Assembly: GCF_004358325.1 (NCBI RefSeq)
Contig: NZ_CP037940.1
Span: forward strand, 248,001 to 312,000
Direction of reading: 5' to 3'
DNA: 64,000 nt
DNA from: Periweissella cryptocerci
GTDB taxonomy: Bacteria > Bacillota > Bacilli > Lactobacillales > Lactobacillaceae
Program-made: the position numbers and the translations under genes
Part shown: one piece after another, positions 25,755-34,388 of the stretch
Layout of the letters: each line of letters starts with the position of its first letter
Position numbering within the stretch: position 1 is the first letter of the stretch
Notes under the pieces: model-generated
What the model was told of the DNA's origin: nothing
The model's database searches: none
What the model saw: only the letters and a program-made list of their open reading frames with translations

Positions 25755-26966
25755 CTAATTCAGTAATGGCACAATATTTGTCAAAATTCCATGAGCAATT
25801 TGCTCTTTACTTGCTTGAACTAATTGAATTGGTTCTCGCCCTGGTTGTAACAGCGTTACCGCATTCTCATTGCTACCAAATCCAATTCCTACCTGACTAA
25901 CATCATTCGCCACAAGCATGTCGACCTGTTTCTTCACTAGTTTATTTGTCGCATTAGCTAACAAATCATTAGTTTCGGCCGCAAAACCGACCACAACTTG
26001 ATGTGTCTTGTAACTACCCAAATATTGTAGAATATCTTCATTTTTAACTAAATCCACGGTGAGATGATTTGTCCCGTCAGTCTTTTTTAACTTCTGTGTG
26101 GCGGTAGTTACTGGTCGATAATCGGCCACGGCTGCTGCCATTATAACCACATCACTCGTTACAAATTCCTGTTTAACTACTTGCGCTAATTCAGCCGTCG
26201 TCACTGCCGTCAAAATCTTAATATCAGTTGGCATTGTTTCATGGACGCTAGCAGTTTTGATTAACGTTACTTGTGCCCCTAAATCACGCGCAACGGTCGC
26301 CAGTGCCACACCCATTTTCCCTGATGATTCATTGCCGAGATAGCGCACGGGATCTAAGTATTCCCGTGTTCCACCGGCCGTAATTAACACGTGTTTGCCA
26401 GTTAATGGCTGGTCAGCTTGAGCCATTCCAGTTGCTGCATTCAACCATGCAACAATTGCATCTGGTTCCGGCATTCGTCCTTTACCGCTATAGCCTTCTG
26501 CGAGCAAGCCAACTGCTGGTTCGAGTACATGAACGCCGTCAGCTACTAATAAAGCCAAATTCCGCTGTGTCGCCGGATTATCCCACATATGATTATTCAT
26601 CGCCGGAATTACGTATTTAGGGGCGGCAGTCGCCAGGATTGTCGTACTGACAACATCATCAGCCAAGCCATTAGCTATTTTGGCGATGATATTTGCGGTG
26701 GCTGGTACAACAACCGCTAAATCTGCCCAATCCGCCCATTCGATATGTGGCACAGTTCCTTGAATATCTGTAGCAAACAAATCTGTTAGTACCTGATGCT
26801 TAGTGACCGTCGCAAATGTCAGCGGTGTTATAAACTCGGTCGCACTTTGTGTCATCACCACCCGCACTTGCGCCCCTTGTTTCACCAATAATCGAACGAG
26901 CGTCACGGCTTTATAGGCTGCAATACCACCAGTTACAAAGACAATAATTTTTTTGTTTTTTAGCAT
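25755..26966 (-). CDS. coaBC: Bifunctional phosphopantothenoylcysteine decarboxylase / phosphopantothenate-cysteine ligase
   Basis: 403 residues. The N-terminal flavoprotein domain (1-~180; IIVFVTGGIAAYKAV, His in VPHIEWADWAD, PAMNNHMW) decarboxylates phosphopantothenoylcysteine. The C-terminal ligase domain (~185-403; LITAGGTREYLDPVRYL, MAAAVADYRP, VKNEDILQYLG) makes it. Both are steps of CoA synthesis. The segment carrying the catalytic Cys of E. coli Dfp (ACGxxGxGRM) reads LLAEGYSGKGRM here, with no Cys; this may be normal in these bacteria. ATG at 26966 follows GGGGAGGTAGTA. Transcribed with panT from the promoter at 27022-27049. Confidence 0.93.
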   Translation of the reverse strand: MLKNKKIIVFVTGGIAAYKAVTLVRLLVKQGAQVRVVMTQSATEFITPLTFATVTKHQVLTDLFATDIQGTVPHIEWADWADLAVVVPATANIIAKIANGLADDVVSTTILATAAPKYVIPAMNNHMWDNPATQRNLALLVADGVHVLEPAVGLLAEGYSGKGRMPEPDAIVAWLNAATGMAQADQPLTGKHVLITAGGTREYLDPVRYLGNESSGKMGVALATVARDLGAQVTLIKTASVHETMPTDIKILTAVTTAELAQVVKQEFVTSDVVIMAAAVADYRPVTTATQKLKKTDGTNHLTVDLVKNEDILQYLGSYKTHQVVVGFAAETNDLLANATNKLVKKQVDMLVANDVSQVGIGFGSNENAVTLLQPGREPIQLVQASKEQIAHGILTNIVPLLN

Positions 26967-26982
26967 TACTACCTCCCCATTT

Positions 26983-27012
26983 CAACTCATGTGAATTTAA
27001 TCACATGAGTTG
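26983..27012. promoter_or_regulatory. 30-bp perfect inverted repeat in the coaBC leader (candidate operator)
   Basis: CAACTCATGTGA (26983-26994), a 6-base spacer and TCACATGAGTTG (27001-27012). It lies between the -10 element and the Shine-Dalgarno of coaBC, about where transcription starts. It could be a repressor site or a leader hairpin. The regulator is unknown. Confidence 0.7.
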
Positions 27013-27021
27013 TTTGTAATC

Positions 27022-27049
27022 AGTATACTACATGCATAAATATTGTAAA
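27022..27049 (-). promoter_or_regulatory. Promoter of coaBC-panT
   Basis: On the minus strand TTTACA (27044-27049) and TATACT (27022-27027) are separated by 16 bases, each 5/6 to consensus. The start point would fall next to the palindrome at 26983-27012. Confidence 0.65.
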
Positions 27050-27218
27050 AGACTTTTTTACCATATTTGTTGATTAGTTGAACTGATTAACTGTAAGTAT
27101 ATTATTTCGCTTGCGGTTAAGTAAATCCCTTGCCTCATAGTTGCTTAATTACGCTAACATCATCCATTAGAATTATCTCATTTTTTCTTTTGGTTTACAA
27201 TTGGTTAGTTAATTTCAA

Positions 27219-27261
27219 AAAACACCGCCGATACCTTCTCACGAGGTTTCAGCGGTGTTTT
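27219..27261 (-). terminator. Terminator of the glycosyltransferase gene
   Basis: Arms AAAACACCGC (27219-27228) and GCGGTGTTTT (27252-27261), with an inner ACCT/AGGT stem and a T-run on the minus strand. Confidence 0.85.
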
Positions 27262-27274
27262 ACCAACATTGATA

Positions 27275-28225
27275 TTACAAAATTTGTTCGGCTTCGACAA
27301 TTGCTTTGCGATAGAAGAACCCGTGACGGACAAGCGCGCTTAATCGGCTGGCGCCATTACTATAATGTACATAGTCTTGCTCAGTCATGTTATACATCAC
27401 ATCGTCAATCTCATCCAAGCTACCAATTAACACGCCGGCATGTGCGGCTTCAATCATCGGCGCACTAGCAGCCTTCGCATTCAGAATCAGCGGAATCCCA
27501 GCAGCTAAAAACATGCTCACTTTGTGACTGAGGTTCATCGTCTGGTATTCAGCAAAATTTCCAGTCGCTGAATCTTCGTCAAACGCCAAGCCAAAACCAT
27601 AATTAAGAACTTTGGCAATGTGATCTGGGTGTAAATAACCGACATAAGTCACGTTGTTGGCAAGTAATTCTTCATCATTTATCGCTTCTGGACGTGCAAA
27701 GACATCCACCGGCGTCGTATTCGCCCAATTCTGTAGATATTCAGCTTTATAGGGGCTCCCGGCAAAAATTAAGTGTTTTTCAAATAATGGCCGCCGCGCC
27801 GCACCGGTTGCAAGATAATCATGCAGTTCCAATAAAATCATTGGTGTCAGCACCCCATCTTCAGCTAATCGCATCTGCATTTTACGTGATAAAGTAATGA
27901 TAACGTCGACATTATTAAATGTATCTACAACTAACTGGGAATCAACATCTTCATAGCGTAAATAGTCAACGTTTAGCGTCACGATAATAATTCGCGCGCC
28001 ATTTTTCTTAAAATGCTTAATTAGTTTTTGATCAGCTTTCTCTGAACCTTTACGACTTGGATATGCAAAGAGAATGATGTCATTTTCATCAGCATTCGTT
28101 TCTAGAGCCACGTCTTCCTCGAGTTTTTCATAACCAAGTCGCGCAGCAATTAATACCATGTCTTCACGGACTTTTCCGCTCGACATCACTTTATGACTAT
28201 CTTGGTGAATAATATATTTCCGCAT
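27275..28225 (-). CDS. Gtf3-like glycosyltransferase (GT-B, nucleotide-sugar)
   Basis: 316 residues, cytoplasmic. The C-terminal half matches the pattern of Gtf3-type enzymes that extend GlcNAc on serine-rich adhesins or polysaccharides: LNYGFGLAFDE near 208, YQTMNLSHKVSMFLAAGIPL (about 226-245), then SLDEIDDVMYNMTEQDY and a basic end. The ATG at 28225 follows AAAAGGAGTG. It stands alone. Acting on the window's Ser/Thr-rich adhesins is possible but unproven. An older name for the family is beta-1,6-galactofuranosyltransferase. Confidence 0.75.
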   Translation of the reverse strand: MRKYIIHQDSHKVMSSGKVREDMVLIAARLGYEKLEEDVALETNADENDIILFAYPSRKGSEKADQKLIKHFKKNGARIIIVTLNVDYLRYEDVDSQLVVDTFNNVDVIITLSRKMQMRLAEDGVLTPMILLELHDYLATGAARRPLFEKHLIFAGSPYKAEYLQNWANTTPVDVFARPEAINDEELLANNVTYVGYLHPDHIAKVLNYGFGLAFDEDSATGNFAEYQTMNLSHKVSMFLAAGIPLILNAKAASAPMIEAAHAGVLIGSLDEIDDVMYNMTEQDYVHYSNGASRLSALVRHGFFYRKAIVEAEQIL

Positions 28226-28247
28226 AACTTTAACACTCCTTTTACTT

Positions 28248-28345
28248 CGTGAAAAAGAATACCAAGGTGATTCCTTCTACTTTATGCAATAAGGATATCC
28301 AGGTGGCTTCTTTTGTATTGCGCAATAAGGATGCTTCGGCGATTT
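28248..28345 (-). repeat. Imperfect 36-bp tandem repeat in the glycosyltransferase leader
   Basis: About two and a half units of 36 bp (for example units starting AAGAATACCA, AAGGATATCC and AAGGATGCTT on plus). The gene's own GTAAAAGGAGTG binding site resembles the matching part of the neighbouring unit (GTAGAAGGAATC on minus). The rest of the gap to 28505 shows nothing else. Confidence 0.5.
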
Positions 28346-28511
28346 TTGTTTAACCGCCTTGAAACAGGCAAATTGAGGATATTTCTTAATACCGGTTTAA
28401 AAAGTAACGCAAATCAATGAATATTATTTGGTTAAGCTGTATTCTAGCACCTTTTTTAGAAATTACTAATACTTTTTATTATTTATGCAGTAGTCCCCTC
28501 AGATTAAAAAA

Positions 28512-28543
28512 CACCGTCCATATCAGCATTGACATGAACGGCG
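28512..28543 (-). terminator. Terminator of the 176-residue secreted protein gene
   Basis: Arms CACCGTCCATATCA (28512-28525) and TGACATGAACGGCG (28530-28543) pair with a few mismatches. A T6 run follows on the minus strand. Confidence 0.65.
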
Positions 28544-28661
28544 TACAGTTACACTATTTATTTTTCTAGAACTCATTAGCATTCTCGTCTTGCAGCCACG
28601 ACAGCGACACATCCGCTGATAAAACCCGGGCTGGCACAACACGGTTGTCCCTACACCAAAT

Positions 28662-29192
28662 CTATTCGTCTAATCCCATCGCTTTTGCAACATTGTATTT
28701 TGAGCTTTTAGCTTGGCTGACACTTTTAAAGAAATACAATGAATCACTGCCAGTACCCTCTTTCAAAACGGTGTACTTCTTGCCAGAAAATTTCTTGGTA
28801 ACAATTTTCAACGTGTCGGTTGCATCTGGCTTCCAAACACCGCTAGACTTTTTGTACATGGTCAGCTTGTAAGCACCACTAGCGGTTTTATGCGCGCTAT
28901 ATTTCTTATATCCTTCGTGATAGCTATTCAGAGTAACCCCCTCATATAAGGTATCCATTTTCATGCTGTAGTTAGTTTTAGTTAGCTTAAGCTTGGCTTT
29001 TAAACCAAATTGGTAGCCTGATCCCTTTTCTGTCCCCACTGCATACCAAGTGTGACGATAAGCTGCTGGCATCACCTTAACAACTTTTGAACTTGCACTA
29101 CCTACAACTGCTGGTGCAACTGCCGTTCCGAAACTAGCAACCAATGTAACCACCGCTAGTGCTTTAGAAATTTGCTTAACCTTTGCCTTCAT
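28662..29192 (-). CDS. Small secreted protein, paralogue of 35944-36414
   Basis: 176 residues. A signal peptide spans about 1-33 (VKQISKALAVVTLVASFGTA then APAVVGSAS). The mature part starts near PAAYRHTWYAVG, is rich in Lys, Tyr and Thr and looks all-beta. It shares with the gene at 35944 the start P-x-A-x-R-x-TWYA and an ending with YxF...A, followed by AKA. Such small TWY proteins are common in lactic acid bacteria; function unknown. ATG at 29192, GGGAGAG upstream. Own terminator. Confidence 0.7.
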   Translation of the reverse strand: MKAKVKQISKALAVVTLVASFGTAVAPAVVGSASSKVVKVMPAAYRHTWYAVGTEKGSGYQFGLKAKLKLTKTNYSMKMDTLYEGVTLNSYHEGYKKYSAHKTASGAYKLTMYKKSSGVWKPDATDTLKIVTKKFSGKKYTVLKEGTGSDSLYFFKSVSQAKSSKYNVAKAMGLDE

Positions 29193-29480
29193 GTCTCATA
29201 CTCTCCCTAATATTGTGATTAACACCTCAATGCTTATGAAACATTTTCCCCTAATCCATCCGGTTAGCTTGTTAAATATTTCACTTATGAATATACTTTG
29301 TCAAATAACTAATGTCAATCTAATTTTTTAATCTTTTTCACACTTTGAACTGGTGCGTTTCTGATTGCAACACTTCAGTGAACAATCCAGTCCTAGCTCC
29401 ATCAATAATCATCAATTACTCCAAAAGACCAACGAAGTGTACAAAGAAAAAAGCACAGAAATAACTCCGTACTTTCAATC

Positions 29481-29569
29481 ACTATATTTTTCTAGCGTGG
29501 GATTGTCGTTTCTGTACTTTCAATCATCGAATTACTGAGGCTCTATTGTCAGTGTTTTTCCATACTACT
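29481..29569 (+). repeat. Truncated left end of the dispersed element family (E4)
   Basis: ATATTTTTCTAGCGTGGGAT and the following ~75 bases match the left parts of E2 and E3 closely. Homology ends a few bases before the stop codon of treA; no right end exists. The treA reading frame itself is not altered. Confidence 0.75.
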
Positions 29570-29571
29570 AT

Positions 29572-31227
29572 TTATAACTCGATTAAATATGCCACCGCTT
29601 CATATGGGCGCAAGTTTAACTCAGTCGTCAGCCTTGGCGTATCCTGATAATTTCCTAAAAGAACAGTTGCATGGATGACATCTAAATTGCTTGGTAAAGT
29701 CACTTTTGCCGGTTCACCATAGAAATTGGTTAATACAACTAATTTTTTATTATCTAGATTACGCTCAAAAGCAAAGATTGTTTCATGTTCCATCAGTAAG
29801 GATTGATAATCGCCTTCAGCCACTATTGGCAAGTTTTTGCGTAATGCAATTAATTTTTGATAGTAGTTAAATACCTCACCATGCGCTAGTTCTGCTTCGA
29901 CATTAATCGCTACTTGATTGGTTGACGTCAACCATGGTTTCACATTTGAAAAGCCAGCATATTTTGAGGCGTCCCATTGCATTGGCGTTCGTGAATTATC
30001 GCGCGATTTAGTTTGCACGATTTCAAACGCTTTGGCTGGCGTATTCCCTGCTGTTAGCAATTCTTGATACGCATTCAGCGATTCGATATCAACATATTCC
30101 GCCATTGATTGATATTCAGGATCAGTCATTCCGATTTCTTCACCCATGTAAATGTATGGTGTCCCGCGCAATAAATGCATCACTGTTGCGAGCATTTCTG
30201 CCGATTTTTCACGATATTTAACCGGATCACCGAACCGATTTAGTGCCCGGGGTTGGTCGTGGTTATTCCAGAATAAGGCATTCCAGCCGTGACCATCATT
30301 CATGCCAACTTGCCAATCATTTAACGTTTTTTTCAACATTTTAAAATCAAACGGCATCTTGCTCCATTTTTCACCATTGCGATAATCGGTCTTTAAGTGG
30401 TGGAACGTGAACACCATTCCTAGTTCATGATTTTCTGGTTGCGTGTAAGCGACACTATTCGCAATTGAAGTCGACGACATTTCCCCAACAGTTATTGATT
30501 CAGCATCCTGACCAAATGTGGCAGCGTTCATTTCTTGCAGATAATCTTGTACGATTGGTTTGTCAGTATATAACGTTTTGCTTGCAACCCCAACTGGTGC
30601 GTCAACTAACTGTGTGTCCTTACCAATCACATTGATAACATCAAACCGGAAGCCGTGGACGCCTTTTGCCCGCCAAAAATTCAAAACATCATAAACTGCT
30701 TGCCGTACCGCTGGATTGTGCCAATTCAAATCAGCTTGGGTCACATCATACAAGTGCAGGTAGTATTTACCAGTTTTCCCAAATGGTGCCCACGCGGAAC
30801 CACCAAACTTAGATTCCCAATTCGTGGGTAAACTACCATCCTCCTGTGTTTCACGTAAAATATAATAGTCCTGATATTTTACATCCCCTGCCAAAGCTTT
30901 TTGAAACCACTCATGCGCCGTTGACGTATGATTGAAAACCATATCAAGCATGACTTCGATGTCATGCTCTTTTAATTTAGCAACTAATTCATCAAAGTCG
31001 GCCATCGTGCCAAACCGTGGATCAATTGCATAATAATCGGCAATATCATAGCCGTTGTCATTTTGGGGGGACACGAAGAATGGATTAAACCAAATCATAT
31101 CAATATTGAGTTTTGCGAGATAGGGAATTTTTGCGATAATCCCACGTAAATCACCGATACCATCATCGTTACTATCGTAAAAACTTTTTGGGTAAATCTG
31201 ATAAATTACTTTGTCATGAAAATCCAT
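29572..31227 (-). CDS. treA: Trehalose-6-phosphate hydrolase (GH13)
   Basis: 551 residues, cytoplasmic GH13 alpha-glucosidase. It hydrolyses the trehalose-6-phosphate delivered by the PTS to glucose and glucose-6-phosphate. The (beta/alpha)8 motifs are present: DMVFNHTS (about 98), GFRFDVINVIG with the nucleophile Asp (about 200), GEMSS with the acid Glu, and NNHDQPR with the third Asp. An oligo-1,6-glucosidase is the main alternative; the TreR-like neighbour and divergent PTS genes favour treA. The ATG follows GAGGAGGATAAGAG. It lies 58 bases after treR in one operon. Confidence 0.87.
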   Translation of the reverse strand: MDFHDKVIYQIYPKSFYDSNDDGIGDLRGIIAKIPYLAKLNIDMIWFNPFFVSPQNDNGYDIADYYAIDPRFGTMADFDELVAKLKEHDIEVMLDMVFNHTSTAHEWFQKALAGDVKYQDYYILRETQEDGSLPTNWESKFGGSAWAPFGKTGKYYLHLYDVTQADLNWHNPAVRQAVYDVLNFWRAKGVHGFRFDVINVIGKDTQLVDAPVGVASKTLYTDKPIVQDYLQEMNAATFGQDAESITVGEMSSTSIANSVAYTQPENHELGMVFTFHHLKTDYRNGEKWSKMPFDFKMLKKTLNDWQVGMNDGHGWNALFWNNHDQPRALNRFGDPVKYREKSAEMLATVMHLLRGTPYIYMGEEIGMTDPEYQSMAEYVDIESLNAYQELLTAGNTPAKAFEIVQTKSRDNSRTPMQWDASKYAGFSNVKPWLTSTNQVAINVEAELAHGEVFNYYQKLIALRKNLPIVAEGDYQSLLMEHETIFAFERNLDNKKLVVLTNFYGEPAKVTLPSNLDVIHATVLLGNYQDTPRLTTELNLRPYEAVAYLIEL

Positions 31228-31284
31228 CTCTTATCCTCCTCTTAATTCTTGCATGCATCCATCGACCAAATCAGTGCTTCTCAA

Positions 31285-31998
31285 TTATTGAACATGGCGC
31301 CGAGCAAAATCCGTGAACTTAAACTTATCAATCCGGTGCAGTGATTCCGTGAATTGAAACAAGGTCGTATCATTCAGGTGTACTTCGGAACGAACAATTA
31401 CCACTGGTTCATTACCAGTAAGTTCCAACAGATCTTGGACTTCGGTATCAGGTTGTTCGACCGTGATGATTTTACGGGCATATGAAACTTCCAACCCTAA
31501 ATCGTGCTCCACATATTCATACAATGAATTTTGCGCTGCTGCAAGTGGTACCGCAGTTACGACATCTTTAAGCAGATAGTCACGATCTACTACAATTGGT
31601 TCATCATGGACTACCCGGACACGCTCAATATAAGTTGCTGCTAAATCAAGCTCAGTTGCAAATTCAAACTTGGCCGCTGGCACTAACGTATCACTAATCC
31701 CAATTACTCGCGTGGCGCTGTGCATGTGCAATGACGCGTCCAACTCCTTATAGCTAGTTAGTCCCGAAACTGGAAATACAAAGCGTTCCAAGTCCAACAC
31801 AATTGAACCCTTCCCCCGAATTGTTTGAACAAAGCCATTTTCATTTAAATCTTTAACCGCTTTACGAATGGTTTCACGTGAACCACCATATAATTCACAC
31901 AATTCATTTTCGCTGGGAATTAAGTCTCCCTTTTGATAAATTCCGTGGACAATCTTTTGTGTTAAATCACGGTAAATTATTTCATGCTTATTCAACAT
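31285..31998 (-). CDS. treR: Trehalose operon repressor, GntR family
   Basis: 237 residues. An N-terminal winged helix (about 5-70: SENELCELYGGSRETIRKAV, then FVQTIRGKGSIV) precedes a UTRA effector domain (about 85-230) ending FTESLHRIDKFKFTDFARR, which closely resembles TreR. In bacilli TreR binds trehalose-6-phosphate and leaves the operator. I chose the ATG at 31998 next to AAGGTGAG; the frame extends 20 codons further with no support. Two operator-like palindromes lie upstream (32017, 32138). Confidence 0.88.
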   Translation of the reverse strand: MLNKHEIIYRDLTQKIVHGIYQKGDLIPSENELCELYGGSRETIRKAVKDLNENGFVQTIRGKGSIVLDLERFVFPVSGLTSYKELDASLHMHSATRVIGISDTLVPAAKFEFATELDLAATYIERVRVVHDEPIVVDRDYLLKDVVTAVPLAAAQNSLYEYVEHDLGLEVSYARKIITVEQPDTEVQDLLELTGNEPVVIVRSEVHLNDTTLFQFTESLHRIDKFKFTDFARRHVQ

Positions 31999-32016
31999 AA
32001 TTCTCACCTTCCCTAA

Positions 32017-32032
32017 ACATATATAGACAAGT
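32017..32032. promoter_or_regulatory. Second TreR operator-like site, treR side
   Basis: ACATATATAGACAAGT shares its right half (TAGACAAGT) with the operator at 32138-32153. It lies in the treR leader, so it could autoregulate treR-treA. Confidence 0.55.
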
Positions 32033-32087
32033 TGTGTTTCGCGCTTAACTATCCACAACGTAATCTAGTTCGTACCTTCATTATACA

Positions 32088-32101
32088 TGTAAGCGCCATC
32101 A
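32088..32101. promoter_or_regulatory. cre site (CcpA), treR side
   Basis: TGTAAGCGCCATCA matches the cre consensus TGWAANCGNTNWCA at all but one fixed position. Implies glucose repression of the treR-treA promoter. Confidence 0.65.
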
Positions 32102-32132
32102 AAACACCAATGATATTTATTAATTTTTATAA

Positions 32133-32161
32133 TTGACACTTGACTAGACAAGTTATACAAT
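32133..32161 (+). promoter_or_regulatory. Promoter of the trehalose PTS genes with TreR operator in its spacer
   Basis: TTGACA (32133-32138), a 17-base spacer and TACAAT (32156-32161). The palindrome ACTTGACTAGACAAGT (32138-32153) fills the spacer, so a bound repressor would exclude RNA polymerase. The half-sites resemble the known bacillar tre operator (TTGT...ACAA). Confidence 0.8.
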
Positions 32162-32177
32162 TAGTTTAGAAACAAGA

Positions 32178-32190
32178 TGAAAGCGCTTAC
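32178..32190 (+). promoter_or_regulatory. cre site (CcpA) downstream of the PTS promoter
   Basis: TGAAAGCGCTTAC fits TGWAANCGNTNWC of the cre consensus, about 17 bases past the -10, where bound CcpA would act as a roadblock. Confidence 0.7.
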
Positions 32191-32216
32191 TTGATTAGAT
32201 AAGGGGGAACTAAATT

Positions 32217-32711
32217 ATGTTCAAAATGTTCAAGAAGCAATCGGAACCAGAACTCGATAACACACTATACGCACCTACCGATGGTACCATCATTAACCTC
32301 GCCGACGTGAGCGATCCAGTTTTCGCCCAAGAAGTCATGGGTAAAGGTTTCGCAATTCAACCAACTAGCGATGCCGTTTCAAGCCCGGTTGCTGGAAAAG
32401 TTACCATGGTTGCTGAAACTAAGCATGCCGTCGGTCTCACAATGAGCAACGGTTTAGAAGTCTTGGTGCACATGGGAATTGATACGGTTGAAATGAACGG
32501 TACCCCATTTAACTTAGATGTTAAAGTTGGCGATATCGTCGCTGGTGGTGCCCCGCTTGCGAATATGGATCGTGATGCCATCATCAATGCAAAACTAGAA
32601 GATACTATTATGATTATTATTACCAATACTGCAGATAAACTTGATAACTTAAACGTCACTTTGGGTTTGACGACAAATGGAGCTCCAATTGGCACGGTCG
32701 CAGCTAAGTAG
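32217..32711 (+). CDS. PTS glucose-type EIIA component
   Basis: 164 residues, cytoplasmic. The EIIA-Glc fold is shown by YAPTDGTIINLADVSDPVFA, GKGFAIQP, and the phosphorylated His in EVLVHMGIDTVEMNG (about residue 85). It takes phosphate from HPr and gives it to the EIIB domain of the next gene. AAGGGGG precedes the ATG. It is first in the plus-strand operon, behind the TreR/CcpA-controlled promoter. A separate EIIA for a TreB-like EIIBC is consistent with the fused EIIBC lacking its own. Confidence 0.9.
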   Translation: MFKMFKKQSEPELDNTLYAPTDGTIINLADVSDPVFAQEVMGKGFAIQPTSDAVSSPVAGKVTMVAETKHAVGLTMSNGLEVLVHMGIDTVEMNGTPFNLDVKVGDIVAGGAPLANMDRDAIINAKLEDTIMIIITNTADKLDNLNVTLGLTTNGAPIGTVAAK

Positions 32712-32797
32712 CACTCATTTAGAAGCCATCATTCAAGCGTAAAATTTACGTGACCAGATAGCTTCAAGTGCATTGGAATTAAGAGGAGGAAATCAAC

Positions 32798-34255
32798 ATG
32801 CCTACAACTGATTATTCATCACTGGCAACAAATATCATTAGCGATGTCGGTGGTAAAGGAAATATCGATAGTTTAATTCACTGTATCACTCGCCTACGCT
32901 TCTATCTCAAAGACATCACAAAAGCACAAACCGAATCGATTAAAAATCTTGATGGTGTCATTGATGTGCGTGAAGCGCAAGGCCAATACCAAGTTGTTAT
33001 CGGTAATGCTGTCACAGACGTTTACGACGCTGTCATTGCTCAACTTGGTCCCGACTTTGGCGACGATGCTGCTACCTCAGCCGCCATCAAGGATACCGCC
33101 GATCAGCCCAAGCTCCATGGTTGGGCACTCATCCGCTCGGGCTTTGATAATTTTATCGGGGTCATCACAGGCTCCCTGTCACCAATTGTTGGTATCTTAG
33201 CCGCTTCAGGGATTCTAAAAGGTCTCCTGGCCATGTTTACCGGTTTCCACTGGTTATCTGACACGAGTAATCTTTACCTAATTCTTAACGCAATTGGCGA
33301 CTCGGCCTTCTACTTCCTACCAATTCTTGTTGGTTACTCGGCCGCCAAAAAACTTGGTGGCGATCCAATCATTACTGCTGTTATTGGGGGCGCAATTGCT
33401 TATCCTACAATTCTGACAGCCGCTGGTAAAGGCGCTGAAATCGTAACCTTTGCCGGTATCAACTTTCCGTTTGTCACCTACACCTATACCATCTTCCCGA
33501 TGATTCTAGCAGCCTACATGGCTAAACGACTTCAAGCATGGGTAAAAACTTGGATGCCAAGCTACTTGGCAATGATCTTTACCCCCTTGGTTGTTATCCT
33601 AGTTGTTAGTGCCATCACATTATTAGTAACCGGTCCTGTCATTACTTGGCTTGCAGACGGTTTAGCATCCGGTATCTCATGGATTTTAACTTCAAGTAGT
33701 TGGTTTGGAGGCTTAATTCTCGGTGGCCTCTATCAAATCCTGGTTATCTTTGGCCTTCACTGGGGTGTCGTACCACTGGTTGCCAATGATATTGCAACAA
33801 CCGGTCACAGTTACCTAAACGCGATTATCTGTCAAACAATGGTTGCTCAAGGGGCCGCAGTCTTAGCAGTTGCCATCAAATCGCGTAAAACTAACCTAAA
33901 AGCCCTGTCATGGGGGGCTGCAATCTCAGCTTTCTGTGGGGTTACGGAACCAGCGATTTACGGGGTTAACTTGCGCTTCAAACGGGTCTTCATTTCCGGA
34001 TTAATTGGGAGTGCAGTCGGTGGCTTTATCACCGGCCTACTCCATGTCGACATGTGGGGCTTTACCGGTTCACTAATCGGCTTCCCTTCATTCATCAACC
34101 CAAAAGTTGGTATCGACGGTAGTTTCTACGGCTTTTTAATCGCCAGCGCAGCTTCATTGATTGTCGGTTTCACAATCGCTTATCTCTGGGGTTACAACGA
34201 CAAAATGCAAGAAGGTACAGCTGTTGAACGCGCCAAGAAACCTGGTACTAAGTAA
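32798..34255 (+). CDS. treB: PTS trehalose-type EIIBC component
   Basis: 485 residues. The EIIB domain (about 1-90) has the phosphocysteine in LIHCITRLRFYL (about residue 28). The EIIC part (about 105-475) has about ten hydrophobic helices and the conserved GVTEPAIYGVNLRF. It imports and phosphorylates trehalose, the substrate of the divergent hydrolase. GAGGAGG precedes the ATG. A sucrose-type EIIBC is similar in sequence, so the specificity rests on the treR/treA context. Terminated at 34321-34380. Confidence 0.85.
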   Translation: MPTTDYSSLATNIISDVGGKGNIDSLIHCITRLRFYLKDITKAQTESIKNLDGVIDVREAQGQYQVVIGNAVTDVYDAVIAQLGPDFGDDAATSAAIKDTADQPKLHGWALIRSGFDNFIGVITGSLSPIVGILAASGILKGLLAMFTGFHWLSDTSNLYLILNAIGDSAFYFLPILVGYSAAKKLGGDPIITAVIGGAIAYPTILTAAGKGAEIVTFAGINFPFVTYTYTIFPMILAAYMAKRLQAWVKTWMPSYLAMIFTPLVVILVVSAITLLVTGPVITWLADGLASGISWILTSSSWFGGLILGGLYQILVIFGLHWGVVPLVANDIATTGHSYLNAIICQTMVAQGAAVLAVAIKSRKTNLKALSWGAAISAFCGVTEPAIYGVNLRFKRVFISGLIGSAVGGFITGLLHVDMWGFTGSLIGFPSFINPKVGIDGSFYGFLIASAASLIVGFTIAYLWGYNDKMQEGTAVERAKKPGTK

Positions 34256-34320
34256 TTAATCCGCTTCGGGGGGAGCGCAAATTATTTTGGATTTTCTCAC
34301 GGGGGACAGTAAAACAATAC

Positions 34321-34380
34321 ACATAAAAAATAAAAACGAGCGCAGAAGCAAACTTCCGCACTCGTTTTTATTTTTTGTGT
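34321..34380. terminator. Long bidirectional terminator
   Basis: A stem of up to 28 bp between 34321-34348 and 34353-34380 (core AAAAACGAGCGCAGAAG / CTTCCGCACTCGTTTTT). It ends the trehalose PTS operon (+) and the 58-residue gene (-). Confidence 0.92.
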
Positions 34381-34388
34381 GCTGCCAC

